A stretch of DNA of 64,000 nucleotides from an uncultured Coriobacteriales bacterium (lineage in GTDB: Bacteria > Actinomycetota > Coriobacteriia > Coriobacteriales > UMGS124): contig CABQHM010000001.1 of NCBI GenBank assembly GCA_902464015.1, positions 62,001 to 126,000 on the forward strand, read 5' to 3'. Below, in pieces: positions 44,081-52,426 of the stretch. Under the pieces are notes generated by a model. It saw nothing but the letters and a program-made list of their open reading frames with translations, was not told where the DNA came from and ran no database searches. The position numbers and the translations under genes are program-made. The number at the start of each line of letters is the position of its first letter. The stretch's first letter is position 1.

Positions 44081-45480
44081 CACCGCTGCCGCGCATCCTC
44101 ATCACGGCGCCCAAAAGCGGCGCGGGCAAGACGACACTCACCTGCGCGCTCATGGGGGCCCTGCGCGAGCGTGGCCTGCGCATGCTGGCATGCAAGTGCG
44201 GCCCCGACTACGTGGACCCCACCTTCCATGAACGGCTGGGCGCCGTGCGCCGCCTCAACCTCGACGCGTTCTTTCAGTCCGAGACCCTCATGCGCGACCT
44301 TCTCGCCCACGCCGGGCGCGATTGTGACATCGTCTGCATCGAGGGCGCCATGGGATATTACGACGGCGTGGGGACAACAACCAAGGCCAGTGCCTGGGAC
44401 GTTGCCTGCATCACCGACACGCCCGCCTTGCTTGTACTCGACGCACGCGGGGCATGTGCCTCGCTTGCCGCACAGGTGCTCGGCTTTGTCGCCATGCGCA
44501 CGCCCAGTCATGTGGCGGGCGTCGTGCTCGACCACGCGAGCGCCGCACTTGCCGACAAGGTGGCGCCCGTCATTGAGCGGGAGTGCGGCGTGCCCGTGCT
44601 GGGCTATCTTCCCCACGACGAGGCGATTGCGCTTCCCAGCAGGCATCTCGGCCTCGTTTTGGCCCAGGACCTGCCTGACCTCGACGAGAAGCTCGCCCGC
44701 CTGGCCTCGCTGGCGCAGGATTGCCTCGACGTCGACGCGATCCTCGCGCTTGCCCAGGCGGCCCCGCAGCTCAGCTCCAGCGGCGCATGGCCCCTTCCGC
44801 CCTGCCTGGATGCACACGAATCCGCCCCCGTTATCGCCGTTGCCCGCGACGAGGCATTTTGCTTCTACTACGCCGAGGAGCTCGAGCTTTTGGAGGACCT
44901 GGGGGCCAAGCTTGCCTTCTTTTCTCCCCTACACGACGAGAACCTGCCCGAGGGAGCAAGCGGGCTCTTTTTGGGCGGAGGCTACCCCGAGCTGCACGTG
45001 CGCGAGCTTTCCTCCAATACCGCCATGCGCGAGGCCGTGCGCGCGGCACTGGCACAGGGCATGCCTGCGATTGCAGAGTGCGGAGGGTTCCTCTACCTGC
45101 TCGAACGCCTGACCGACGACGATGGCACAGCCTGGCCGCTCGTGGGCGCATGCCCAGGCGGGGCCGAGCGCAAGAAGCATGGGCGTTTTGGCTACACCGA
45201 GCTTGAGACACAGGGCGCAGGGCTTCTTGGACCCACCGGCACCGCACTGCGCGGGCACGAGTTCCATCGCTGGGAGGCCGATTACACCGACGCTGACGTG
45301 CTCGTTCGCAAACCCGAAAGCGAGCGCTTTTGGCATGCAGGGCACCACACCCCCAGCCTCTATGCGGGATTTCCCCATCTCTACCTGCCTGGATCTGTCG
45401 ACGTTGCACGCAGGTTTGTGCATGCGTGTGCCGCATGGGGCGCGCAGAGAAAGGACGCGACGTGTACCTGCACCTTGTAA
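44074..45480 (+). CDS. cbiA: cobyrinic acid a,c-diamide synthase
   Basis: CbiA (468 aa) amidates the a and c carboxylates using glutamine and ATP. The N-terminal DTBS-like ATPase has APKSGAGKTTLTCAL and CKCGPDYVDPTFH; the C-terminal glutamine amidotransferase domain has GLFLGGGYPELH and the nucleophile in IAECGGFLYLLE, with His in RGHEFHRWEA. ATG 44074 is inside the end of cbiET; the 3' end overlaps cbiB. Confidence 0.95.
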   Translation: MLTPLPRILITAPKSGAGKTTLTCALMGALRERGLRMLACKCGPDYVDPTFHERLGAVRRLNLDAFFQSETLMRDLLAHAGRDCDIVCIEGAMGYYDGVGTTTKASAWDVACITDTPALLVLDARGACASLAAQVLGFVAMRTPSHVAGVVLDHASAALADKVAPVIERECGVPVLGYLPHDEAIALPSRHLGLVLAQDLPDLDEKLARLASLAQDCLDVDAILALAQAAPQLSSSGAWPLPPCLDAHESAPVIAVARDEAFCFYYAEELELLEDLGAKLAFFSPLHDENLPEGASGLFLGGGYPELHVRELSSNTAMREAVRAALAQGMPAIAECGGFLYLLERLTDDDGTAWPLVGACPGGAERKKHGRFGYTELETQGAGLLGPTGTALRGHEFHRWEADYTDADVLVRKPESERFWHAGHHTPSLYAGFPHLYLPGSVDVARRFVHACAAWGAQRKDATCTCTL

Positions 45481-46448
45481 GCCTGGCCGCAGGCTATGTA
45501 GCCGACCTCGCTCTGGGCGACCCACACGGCTGGCCCCACCCCGTGCGCTGGATGGGCTCCCTCATCGCTCGGCTCGAGCCTGCCCTGCGCCGTACCTTCC
45601 CCGACACACCGCGCGGCAAGCGGGCTGCGGGCGCAGCGCTTGTGTGCCTGGTCACGGGCATCAGCGGTGGTGCGTGCGCGGCCGCGCTCGCCCTGGCGGG
45701 AGCCGTCAGTCCCTATCTATCCTGCGCGGTAGGGGCGCTTGTAAGTTACTGGATGCTTGCGACCAAATCGCTCAAGGACGAGAGCATGGCCGTGCTCGAC
45801 GCCCTGGAACACGCGGGCCTGCCCGAGGCGCGCATGCGCGTCTCCATGATCGTAGGCCGCGACACGGCAGCGCTCACCGAAGAGGGCGTCACGAAGGCCG
45901 CGGTGGAGACGGTAGCCGAAAACGCCTCGGACGGCGTCATCGCTCCCCTTTTCTACCTGGCGCTGTTGGGACCAGTGGGCGGGGTCGTCTACAAGGCGAT
46001 CAACACCATGGACTCGATGGTGGGTTACAAAAACGACCGCTACCTCGACTTCGGCCGCGCAGCCGCCAAGCTCGACGACGCGGTGAACTTTATCCCCGCT
46101 CGCCTGGCCGGCGCTCTCATGTGCCTGGCCGCCCCCCTTGCAGGCTTTGACGGCAAGCGCGCCTGGCGCACCTTTCGGCGCGACCGGCTCGCCCACACCT
46201 CGCCCAACTCCGCCCACACCGAGGCGGCCTGCGCGGGAGCCCTGGGCATACAGCTGGCCGGACCCAACTACTATGGCGGCGTGCTGGTGGAGAAACCCAC
46301 GCTGGGCGAGGCATGCCGTGCGGTGGAACCCGCCGACATCCGCCGAGCAAACAGGCTGCTCTATGCCACAAGCCTGCTGGCACTGCCCGTATGCGCAGGA
46401 CTCGGGACTCTTGTGTGGACGCTTGTGAGAGCGGCGGCGGGACTATGA
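45462..46448 (+). CDS. cbiB: adenosylcobinamide-phosphate synthase
   Basis: Membrane enzyme (328 aa) that attaches aminopropanol (or its phosphate) to adenosylcobyric acid. It shows the family motifs VADLALGDPHGWPHPVRWMG, KSLKDESMAVLDALE, VSMIVGRDTAALTEEGV, VAENASDGVIAPLFYL and INTMDSMVGYKNDRYLDFG, with about five hydrophobic segments. The start is GTG 45462 with AAAGGA upstream, overlapping cbiA by 19 bp; no ATG fits the family N-terminus. Confidence 0.94.
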   Translation: MYLHLVSLAAGYVADLALGDPHGWPHPVRWMGSLIARLEPALRRTFPDTPRGKRAAGAALVCLVTGISGGACAAALALAGAVSPYLSCAVGALVSYWMLATKSLKDESMAVLDALEHAGLPEARMRVSMIVGRDTAALTEEGVTKAAVETVAENASDGVIAPLFYLALLGPVGGVVYKAINTMDSMVGYKNDRYLDFGRAAAKLDDAVNFIPARLAGALMCLAAPLAGFDGKRAWRTFRRDRLAHTSPNSAHTEAACAGALGIQLAGPNYYGGVLVEKPTLGEACRAVEPADIRRANRLLYATSLLALPVCAGLGTLVWTLVRAAAGL

Positions 46449-46506
46449 GAAGACATGTTTGGATGAAGCCGCGCACACGTGCGGCACAGCGAACGGGAGG
46501 AGCGGC

Positions 46507-48132
46507 ATGACCAACAAGCGCGCCAAGGCGATTATGGTGCAGGGCACAATGTCGGGCGCAGGCAAGAGCCTCATCGCCGCAGGTCTATGCCGCATCTTTG
46601 CCCAGGACGACCTTGCGGTGGCCCCTTTCAAGTCGCAGAACATGTCGCTCAACTCGGCCGTCACGCCACATGGCTTTGAGATTGGACGCGCCCAGGCGTT
46701 GCAGGCGCAGGCCTGCGGCATCCCCGCCGAGCCCGCGATGAACCCCATTCTGCTCAAACCCACAACCGACGTGGGGTCGCAGGTCGTTGTCATGGGCAAA
46801 CCCGTGGCGAACATGGCGGCCCGCGACTACTTCAAATATAAGACGAGTCTCATTCCCACCGTGCAAGCAGCCTATGACGACCTGGCCTCGCGCCATGACG
46901 TCGTGGTCATCGAAGGCGCGGGCAGTCCGGCCGAGATCAACCTCAAGCACAACGACATCGTGAACATGGGTATGGCCAAAATGGCGGCCTCACCTGTGCT
47001 GCTTGTGGGCAACATCGACTGCGGCGGCGTGTTCGCCCAGCTTGTGGGCACGCATGCCCTGCTTGAGGACGACGAGCGGCGCATGCTCAAGGCTTGCGTT
47101 ATCAACAAGTTCCGCGGCGATGTGACCCTTTTGCAGCCCGGCCTCGACGAGCTTGAGCGGCGCATGGGGATACCGGTGGCCGGCGTGGTGCCCTACACAC
47201 CCCTTGACCTCGACGACGAGGACGGCTTCTCCGCCATACAGGGGTCGGGCGCAGCAAACGCCCTGCTCGACATCGCCGTCGTACGTCTGCCCCACATCTC
47301 GAACTTCACCGACCTCGACGCCCTCACCGCCCTGCCCGAGGTGCGCGTGCGCTATGTGAGCCATGCCGAGGAGCTGGGCCAGCCCGACCTTGTCGTGGTC
47401 CCCGGCACCAAGGCCACCCTGGGCGACCTCGCCTGGGTGCGCGCATACAACCTGGATGCCGCGCTGCGCCAGCATGCCGAGGCAGGTTGCCTCGTCTTGG
47501 GCATCTGCGGCGGGTACCAGATGCTGGGCCTGGAGATACACGACCCCCTGGGGGTGGAAGGCGGCGGGTGCCAAGAGGGTCTGGGGTTGCTGCCCGTACG
47601 CACCGCGTTCACCCAAGAAAAGACGCTTTGCAGCAGTGCGGGCACGACGTTGCAGCTTGAGGAGCCCTTTGCGGACCTGTCGAACCTGGACGTTGCGGGA
47701 TACCAGATCCACATGGGACAGACGATGCTCGAGGGCGGCATGCCGTTCTGCCTGCTTGCAGATAACGGCGATGCAGCGGGCAATACCGCACAAGCATACG
47801 CATGCGTCAACGACAACGATACGGCCTATGACCAGCGAGGATGTATGCCCAGCAACGGCAGGCCCAGTGACGACGCGGGGCAGTCCACCTACGAGGATGG
47901 CTGCGTTGCAGGCACCGTGATGGGCACGTACCTGCATGGCCTCTTCGACTCCGTGCCCTTCACGCAAGCGCTTATCGACATGCTCCTCGCGCGCAAGGGA
48001 ATCTCCGGCACGCGCATCAACGCGCAAGACCGCGCCACCCGCAGGGAACAGCAGCTCAATATACTTGCCGACACACTGCGAACCAGCCTCGACATGGACC
48101 TCGTCTATCGAATCTTGGAGGAAGGCATATGA
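46507..48132 (+). CDS. cbiP: cobyric acid synthase
   Basis: CbiP/CobQ (541 aa) performs four amidations at b, d, e and g. The N-terminal ATPase region reads MVQGTMSGAGKSLIAAGLCR and PFKSQNMSLNSAVTP; the C-terminal amidotransferase has VVPGTKATLGDLAWV, the nucleophile in LGICGGYQMLG and GTYLHGLFDS. A loop of about 35 residues near 440-470 (CVNDNDTAYDQRG) is longer than usual. GGAGGAG precedes ATG 46507, 58 bp after cbiB, the largest gap in the cbi run. ATGA overlap with cbiC. Confidence 0.95.
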   Translation: MTNKRAKAIMVQGTMSGAGKSLIAAGLCRIFAQDDLAVAPFKSQNMSLNSAVTPHGFEIGRAQALQAQACGIPAEPAMNPILLKPTTDVGSQVVVMGKPVANMAARDYFKYKTSLIPTVQAAYDDLASRHDVVVIEGAGSPAEINLKHNDIVNMGMAKMAASPVLLVGNIDCGGVFAQLVGTHALLEDDERRMLKACVINKFRGDVTLLQPGLDELERRMGIPVAGVVPYTPLDLDDEDGFSAIQGSGAANALLDIAVVRLPHISNFTDLDALTALPEVRVRYVSHAEELGQPDLVVVPGTKATLGDLAWVRAYNLDAALRQHAEAGCLVLGICGGYQMLGLEIHDPLGVEGGGCQEGLGLLPVRTAFTQEKTLCSSAGTTLQLEEPFADLSNLDVAGYQIHMGQTMLEGGMPFCLLADNGDAAGNTAQAYACVNDNDTAYDQRGCMPSNGRPSDDAGQSTYEDGCVAGTVMGTYLHGLFDSVPFTQALIDMLLARKGISGTRINAQDRATRREQQLNILADTLRTSLDMDLVYRILEEGI

Positions 48133-48797
48133 GTGCAACCACCCTGGGCACGCTCGAGCATGTGAAGCCCGGTGACATCGAGACGCGCTCGTTTGAAATC
48201 ATTACCGAAGAGCTCCGCCAGCGCGGCGTCAGCCTCGACCCCGCGACGGCGCCTGTCATCATGCGCGCCATCCACACGACGGCCGACTTCGACTATGCCG
48301 AGAACCTGCTCTTCTCCCCTGGTGCGATGCAGGCGGGAGTGGAGGCGCTCAAGGCGGGGGCATCCGTGGTGACCGACACCACCATGGCGCAGTCGGGCAT
48401 CAACAAGCGCGCCCTGGCACGCCTGGGCGGCGAGGCCCTCAACTTCATCCGCGACCCCGAGGTCATGCAAGAGGCACGCGACAAGGGCGTCACGCGTTCC
48501 GCCATGGCCATGGAGAAGGCCGCCGGGTTGGGGCGCCCCCTCATCTACGCCGTGGGCAACGCCCCCACCGCCCTCGTGCAGCTGCGCGAGCTCATTGACA
48601 AGGGAATGGACATACCACCTGCGCTTATCATCGGTGTGCCAGTCGGCTTTGTAAACGTGACAGAATCAAAAGAGCTCATCATGGGGCTCAAGGACGTACC
48701 TTGGATCGTGGCGCAGGGCCGCAAGGGTGGCAGCAACGTGGCGGCCGCAATCGTCAATGCGCTGCTGTATGTGGCAACTGATAATGTGAGGGAGTGA
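48129..48797 (+). CDS. cbiC: cobalt-precorrin-8 methylmutase
   Basis: CbiC (222 aa) moves the C-11 methyl to C-12, forming cobyrinic acid. The active-site His is in VIMRAIHTTADFDYAENL, and GASVVTDTTMAQSGINK, YAVGNAPTALVQLREL and IIGVPVGFVNVTESKE match the family. It is the last gene of the locus; a tract of three large hairpins starts 6 bp after its stop. Confidence 0.96.
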   Translation: MSATTLGTLEHVKPGDIETRSFEIITEELRQRGVSLDPATAPVIMRAIHTTADFDYAENLLFSPGAMQAGVEALKAGASVVTDTTMAQSGINKRALARLGGEALNFIRDPEVMQEARDKGVTRSAMAMEKAAGLGRPLIYAVGNAPTALVQLRELIDKGMDIPPALIIGVPVGFVNVTESKELIMGLKDVPWIVAQGRKGGSNVAAAIVNALLYVATDNVRE

Positions 48798-48802
48798 GTT
48801 GG

Positions 48803-48886
48803 GGGCCTGAGGGGGTTTGTTTCTCGCTGGTCCTCGCCGCAAAAATCGCGGCTGCGGATTCGCTCGAAACAAGCCCCCTCAGGCCC
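48803..48886. repeat. large nested hairpin A with conserved 46-nt core
   Basis: A 21-bp outer stem with one wobble pair (48803-48823 with 48866-48886) encloses an imperfect inner hairpin. The core 48822-48867 is the reverse complement of the core at 49015-49060, apart from the 7-nt loop. The outer stem sequence is unrelated to that of the other copy. It may act as a bidirectional terminator for cbiC. Confidence 0.8.
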
Positions 48887-48901
48887 GCACGCGCCATGCT
48901 G

Positions 48902-48980
48902 ACCTGGCGCAAAGCGCGGGGATTGCGGGCTGGGGGGATCAAGGGAAATGCAAAGCGTCCCCCTGATCCCCCTGCCAGGT
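48902..48980. repeat. middle nested hairpin
   Basis: Outer 7-bp arms ACCTGGC (48902-48908) and GCCAGGT (48974-48980), and inner 9-bp arms GGGGGATCA (48933-48941) and TGATCCCCC (48964-48972). It fills the space between hairpins A and B and has no core copy. Confidence 0.6.
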
Positions 48981-48982
48981 AC

Positions 48983-49097
48983 GGGCCCGATACAGCAGGG
49001 GCCCACGTCTGCCATCGAGCGAATCCGCAGCCGCGCTGTGCGCGGCGAGGACCAGCGAGATGACAGACGTGGGCCCCGTCCGGGATGTATCGTGCCC
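48983..49097. repeat. large nested hairpin B with conserved 46-nt core
   Basis: Outer arms pair 48983-48994 with 49086-49097 (one mismatch), a perfect 14-bp stem pairs 48998-49011 with 49064-49077, and the core 49015-49060 sits at the tip. The core has 20 and 19 nt flanks around a 7-nt loop; these flanks are identical to the reverse complement of copy A. It lies at the 3' end of the convergent minus-strand gene. Confidence 0.8.
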
Positions 49098-49104
49098 TAG
49101 CTGC

Positions 49105-50334
49105 CTAGATGCTTTCCATCTCCCCCAACACGGCGTAGTACCACTCCTCGCCGGGGTCGCAGTAGGTGTTGGCAGCATCCATGGTGAGCTTGCCACCGTA
49201 CATGTAGCCGAGGTACTCAACGTGAGCCCAGATGGCCTCTTCCCAGCTTGAGAAGCTGTGGCCCATCCAGCCCCAGGCGTTGTACGGCCTGAAGCAGTAC
49301 GCGCCCATCGTCGACTCGATGCAGGAAATGGCCGGCGACCAGCGGGGATCGACACCGTAGGCAAGGGCAGCCTGGGCAAAAACGCGACCGTATCCCGACA
49401 GCGTGGAGCCGGCGAGGTAAGCGTCGATGCGGGCAGCCCATGCGTCGACAGTGGAATCGCCGGAGGTGGAGTTGTCGGGCTGGGAGGGTTCAGGCTCGGG
49501 CTCGGGAGTCGGGGCAGGTTCCGACCCGTTCGACTCAGAGGAAGACCCCTGGTTGGCATTTTGGTTCGAGTTGATGATCTCGTCGGCGCGGTCCTCGTCC
49601 ACGCGCTCGGTGGTTCCGTCGGGCTTCGTCTCGATGAAGATGGTCTCGCCTGTGGACGGATCAGTCTCGGTCGTCACCGTGGACTGATCGCGCGACGCGG
49701 CAACCTGTGCAGCAAGCGCGGCCTGCCTGGCAGCCTCTTCCTCGGCAACGCGCGCCTCAGCCTCATCGGCAGCTGCCTGCACCTGGGCAAGCGCCTCAGC
49801 AGCCTCGTCCTCGGCCTGCTGGGCCTCGACGAGCAGGCTCTCTAGGTTCGCCTGTTCCTGCTCAAGTTCATCTTGGAGCTCGAGCAAGCCCTCAAGCTGG
49901 CCAGACGTGTAGGTTTGCACCGTATTGAGATAGGTCAGCGTGGCAACAAAGTTCTCAAAGCCATCCGAAGACAGAATGACGTTCAAAAGGCCGGCGGAAT
50001 TCTGCGAGAACTTGTACTGCGTGACCATGGCCGAAGCGGCCTTTTCCTGCGCACCGGGTATACGGGCCTCGATGTCGGCAATGCGCGCACGGCAATCTTC
50101 GACATCAGCCTGAGCCTGAGCGGTGGCCTCCATGGCCTCGTTGTATGCCTGACTCTTTGCAGAGACCTCTTGCCGCAGCTGAGCCAGGGTCTCCCTGGAG
50201 TCGGCATGGGCGTCACCAATGGTCGGGCCCAGCGCCCAAGCACCGCCAACCGTTATTGCAAGCCCCAGGGCCACGGCCGCAATTGCGCGGCCATACGGCC
50301 TAGAGCAGGCTTTGCTTTCATCTGAAAGCGCCAT
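49105..50334 (-). CDS. secreted coiled-coil peptidoglycan hydrolase-like protein
   Basis: The 409-residue protein has a signal peptide (AIAAVALGLAITVGGAWALG, cleavage near AHAD). A long Ala/Glu/Gln-rich coiled coil follows (about 45-215) of the PcsB/CwlO type, with the hinge SQNSAGLLNVILSSDGFENF. Then come a Thr/Glu/Pro-rich linker (about 225-300, EPAPTPEPEPEPSQPD) and a C-terminal globular domain with SCIESTMGAYCFRPYNAWGW, which resembles a lysozyme-like/transglycosylase fold with a candidate catalytic Glu. It probably acts in cell division or wall turnover (inference). AGGAGG precedes ATG 50334. Convergent with cbiC. Confidence 0.82.
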   Translation of the reverse strand: MALSDESKACSRPYGRAIAAVALGLAITVGGAWALGPTIGDAHADSRETLAQLRQEVSAKSQAYNEAMEATAQAQADVEDCRARIADIEARIPGAQEKAASAMVTQYKFSQNSAGLLNVILSSDGFENFVATLTYLNTVQTYTSGQLEGLLELQDELEQEQANLESLLVEAQQAEDEAAEALAQVQAAADEAEARVAEEEAARQAALAAQVAASRDQSTVTTETDPSTGETIFIETKPDGTTERVDEDRADEIINSNQNANQGSSSESNGSEPAPTPEPEPEPSQPDNSTSGDSTVDAWAARIDAYLAGSTLSGYGRVFAQAALAYGVDPRWSPAISCIESTMGAYCFRPYNAWGWMGHSFSSWEEAIWAHVEYLGYMYGGKLTMDAANTYCDPGEEWYYAVLGEMESI

Positions 50335-50403
50335 ACGTTTCCTCCTGAAAGGGGTAGGGATCATGGCGTATAGCGCTCTATTGTAATATAAGAATGTGTG
50401 CAT

Positions 50404-50469
50404 AGAAAGAAGCCGGGTTCTGCGCTTCGTTTCAGGTGCTTGAATAACCCCTGATGGCAGAACCCGGCT
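50404..50469 (-). terminator. long-stem terminator after the asparaginase gene
   Basis: A perfect 13-bp stem (50411-50423 with 50457-50469) encloses 33 nt with an internal CAGG/CCTG pairing. TCTTTCT follows on the minus strand, 25 bp beyond the stop. Confidence 0.75.
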
Positions 50470-50494
50470 CTGTATACACGCTGTACGAAAAGAC

Positions 50495-51430
50495 CTAGTT
50501 GTGGGTCACGCGGACGTCACCGAATGCATAACCCCAGTCCATCTGAGCGCAGGCGTTGTGAGCGACGACTGCTTCGCCCTCAACGGGAATGCAGATGAGG
50601 CCACCGTCGCCGCCGCGGTCTTCCACGGCCTCAAGCACGGCCTTCGCCGCGTCGCTGGGAGTCTGGCCCGCCCACAGCACGCGGGCATGCAGCTGGTAGC
50701 CGGCGCTTTCCTGGATGAAGCGCTCACCCGTGCCCGTGCATGAAACAGCCAGCGTCTGCTGGTTGGCGTACGTGCCTGCGCCGGCAATGGGAGAGTCGCC
50801 CACACGACCCGGCTGCTGGTTGGTCACACCACCCGTGGAGGTACCTGCCGCAATGTTGCCTGCAGCGTCACGTGCGACGACGCCGATGGTGCCGTGGCCG
50901 GGCTTGTCCCAACCGCCGTCAGGCAGAGCCTGAAGCTCGGCGAGTTGCTTGACGCGCTCGGGCAGAATGAAGTACGACTGCGGGGCAGTCTCGACGCCCC
51001 AGGCCTCGCACTGGGCCTCGGTGGGCTCCACCATGAGGACGTGCGGAGTCTTCTCCATGACGGCGCGGGCAGCGTCGATGGGGTTGCGCACGCAATCGGC
51101 ACCCGCGACGGCGCCGCAGCGGCCGTCGCCGGTCATGACGCAGCTGTCCATCTCCGCCCTGCCCTCGCTCGTGAGAGCCGCACCGCGGCCCGCGTTGAAC
51201 TCGGGGGCGTCCTCCATCACATGCACGCCGGCAACAACGGCATCGAGGGCGCTACCGCCTGCGTCGAGCACCGCCATGGCGGCGTCGAGGGCGCGCTTGA
51301 TGTCTGCAGCGGCCTGCTGCTCGCGCTCGGGCGTGAAGGGGTGACGGCGACGGCCGGCACCGCCGTGGACAACGACGACCGGCTTGCCGGCAGCGCCTTC
51401 AGTGGAATAAACGATAGGAGTCTCAGCCAT
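50495..51430 (-). CDS. isoaspartyl peptidase / L-asparaginase (Ntn-hydrolase)
   Basis: The 311-residue product is a type-III asparaginase. The N-terminal half has VVVHGGAGRRRHPF and FNAGRGAALTSEGRAEMD; the autocleavage and catalytic Thr lies in GHGTIGVVARDAAGNIAAG, followed by STGGVTNQQPGRVGDSPI and AVSCTGTGERFI. It cleaves beta-aspartyl peptides or asparagine after self-processing into two chains. AAAGG precedes ATG 51430. It diverges from larB and ends at a long-stem terminator. No signal peptide is seen, so it is cytoplasmic. Confidence 0.92.
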   Translation of the reverse strand: MAETPIVYSTEGAAGKPVVVVHGGAGRRRHPFTPEREQQAAADIKRALDAAMAVLDAGGSALDAVVAGVHVMEDAPEFNAGRGAALTSEGRAEMDSCVMTGDGRCGAVAGADCVRNPIDAARAVMEKTPHVLMVEPTEAQCEAWGVETAPQSYFILPERVKQLAELQALPDGGWDKPGHGTIGVVARDAAGNIAAGTSTGGVTNQQPGRVGDSPIAGAGTYANQQTLAVSCTGTGERFIQESAGYQLHARVLWAGQTPSDAAKAVLEAVEDRGGDGGLICIPVEGEAVVAHNACAQMDWGYAFGDVRVTHN

Positions 51431-51617
51431 TTGAGCGACCTTTCGTGTGACATGGGCAATGGGCAAAAACAGCCCCGCGGGCGCTTCCCGCATGGGTGTG
51501 AGCAGTGTAATCCACCTTGATGCAGCATGCTTGTGCAAATCGCTAAAGATAGATGTCTTGAAAGGTGCAGTTGCCCTCAAATGGTAGAGTCTTTTCGCAC
51601 ATGCGAAGGGAGACGTG

Positions 51618-52391
51618 ATGGAAAGAAGCGAGCTGCTCGCGCTTTTGGACGAGGTTTCACAAGGTCGCGTGCCTGCCGAAGAGGCGGCACGGCGCATCGG
51701 CACAGCCGACGTGGCCAAACTCGAATACGCCACCCTCGACCTACAGCGCGGCGCACGCCAGGGCGTGTCGGAAGTTGTGTACGGCGCAGGAAAGACCGCC
51801 GAGCAAATTGCCGGCATCGTAGGCGCCCTCGTGCAATCCGGCCAGGCCCGCGTCATGGTGACGCGCCTTGACCAGGAAAAAGCCGCCGAAGTCCAGTCTC
51901 TCTTAGAAAACGGTACACAATCAGACATTACTCTCGCCTACCATGAGCAGGCTCGCATGGGCATCGTAGGCGATAAGCCCGCAGCGGATAGCGAGGGGAC
52001 GATTCTCGTCGTATGCGCAGGTACGAGCGACCTTCCCGTGGCCGAAGAGGCGGCCCTTACCGCCGAGATGCTCGGCAACCGCGTCGTGCGCGCCTGGGAC
52101 GTGGGCGTGGCCGGCATCCATCGCCTCCTTCGCCATGCCGACGACATCGCAGACGCAAGTGTCATCGTCGCCGTCGCCGGCATGGAGGGGGCGCTTCCCA
52201 GCGTCGTCGCAGGCCTGGCGAGCTGCCCCGTCATCGCCGTGCCCACAAGCGTGGGTTACGGGGCGAGCTTTGGCGGAGTCACCGCCCTGCTGGCCATGCT
52301 CAACAGCTGCGCCAGCGGCGTGAGCGTCGTCAACATCGACAACGGCTTTGGGGCCGGCTACCAGGCGAGCCTCATCAACCACCGCCGCTAG
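51618..52391 (+). CDS. larB: nickel-pincer cofactor biosynthesis protein LarB
   Basis: LarB (257 aa) carboxylates and hydrolyses nicotinic acid adenine dinucleotide to start synthesis of the nickel-pincer nucleotide. It has an N-terminal helical part and a C-terminal PurE-like domain: TILVVCAGTSDLPVAEEAAL, RAWDVGVAGIHRLL, ASVIVAVAGMEGALPSVVAGL and VGYGASFGGVTALLAMLNSC. AAGGGAG precedes ATG 51618. larC follows 35 bp downstream; larE and larA are not in the window. Confidence 0.93.
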   Translation: MERSELLALLDEVSQGRVPAEEAARRIGTADVAKLEYATLDLQRGARQGVSEVVYGAGKTAEQIAGIVGALVQSGQARVMVTRLDQEKAAEVQSLLENGTQSDITLAYHEQARMGIVGDKPAADSEGTILVVCAGTSDLPVAEEAALTAEMLGNRVVRAWDVGVAGIHRLLRHADDIADASVIVAVAGMEGALPSVVAGLASCPVIAVPTSVGYGASFGGVTALLAMLNSCASGVSVVNIDNGFGAGYQASLINHRR

Positions 52392-52426
52392 CGGCACGTC
52401 ATCCCGCCGCCGGAAAGGATGATCTC

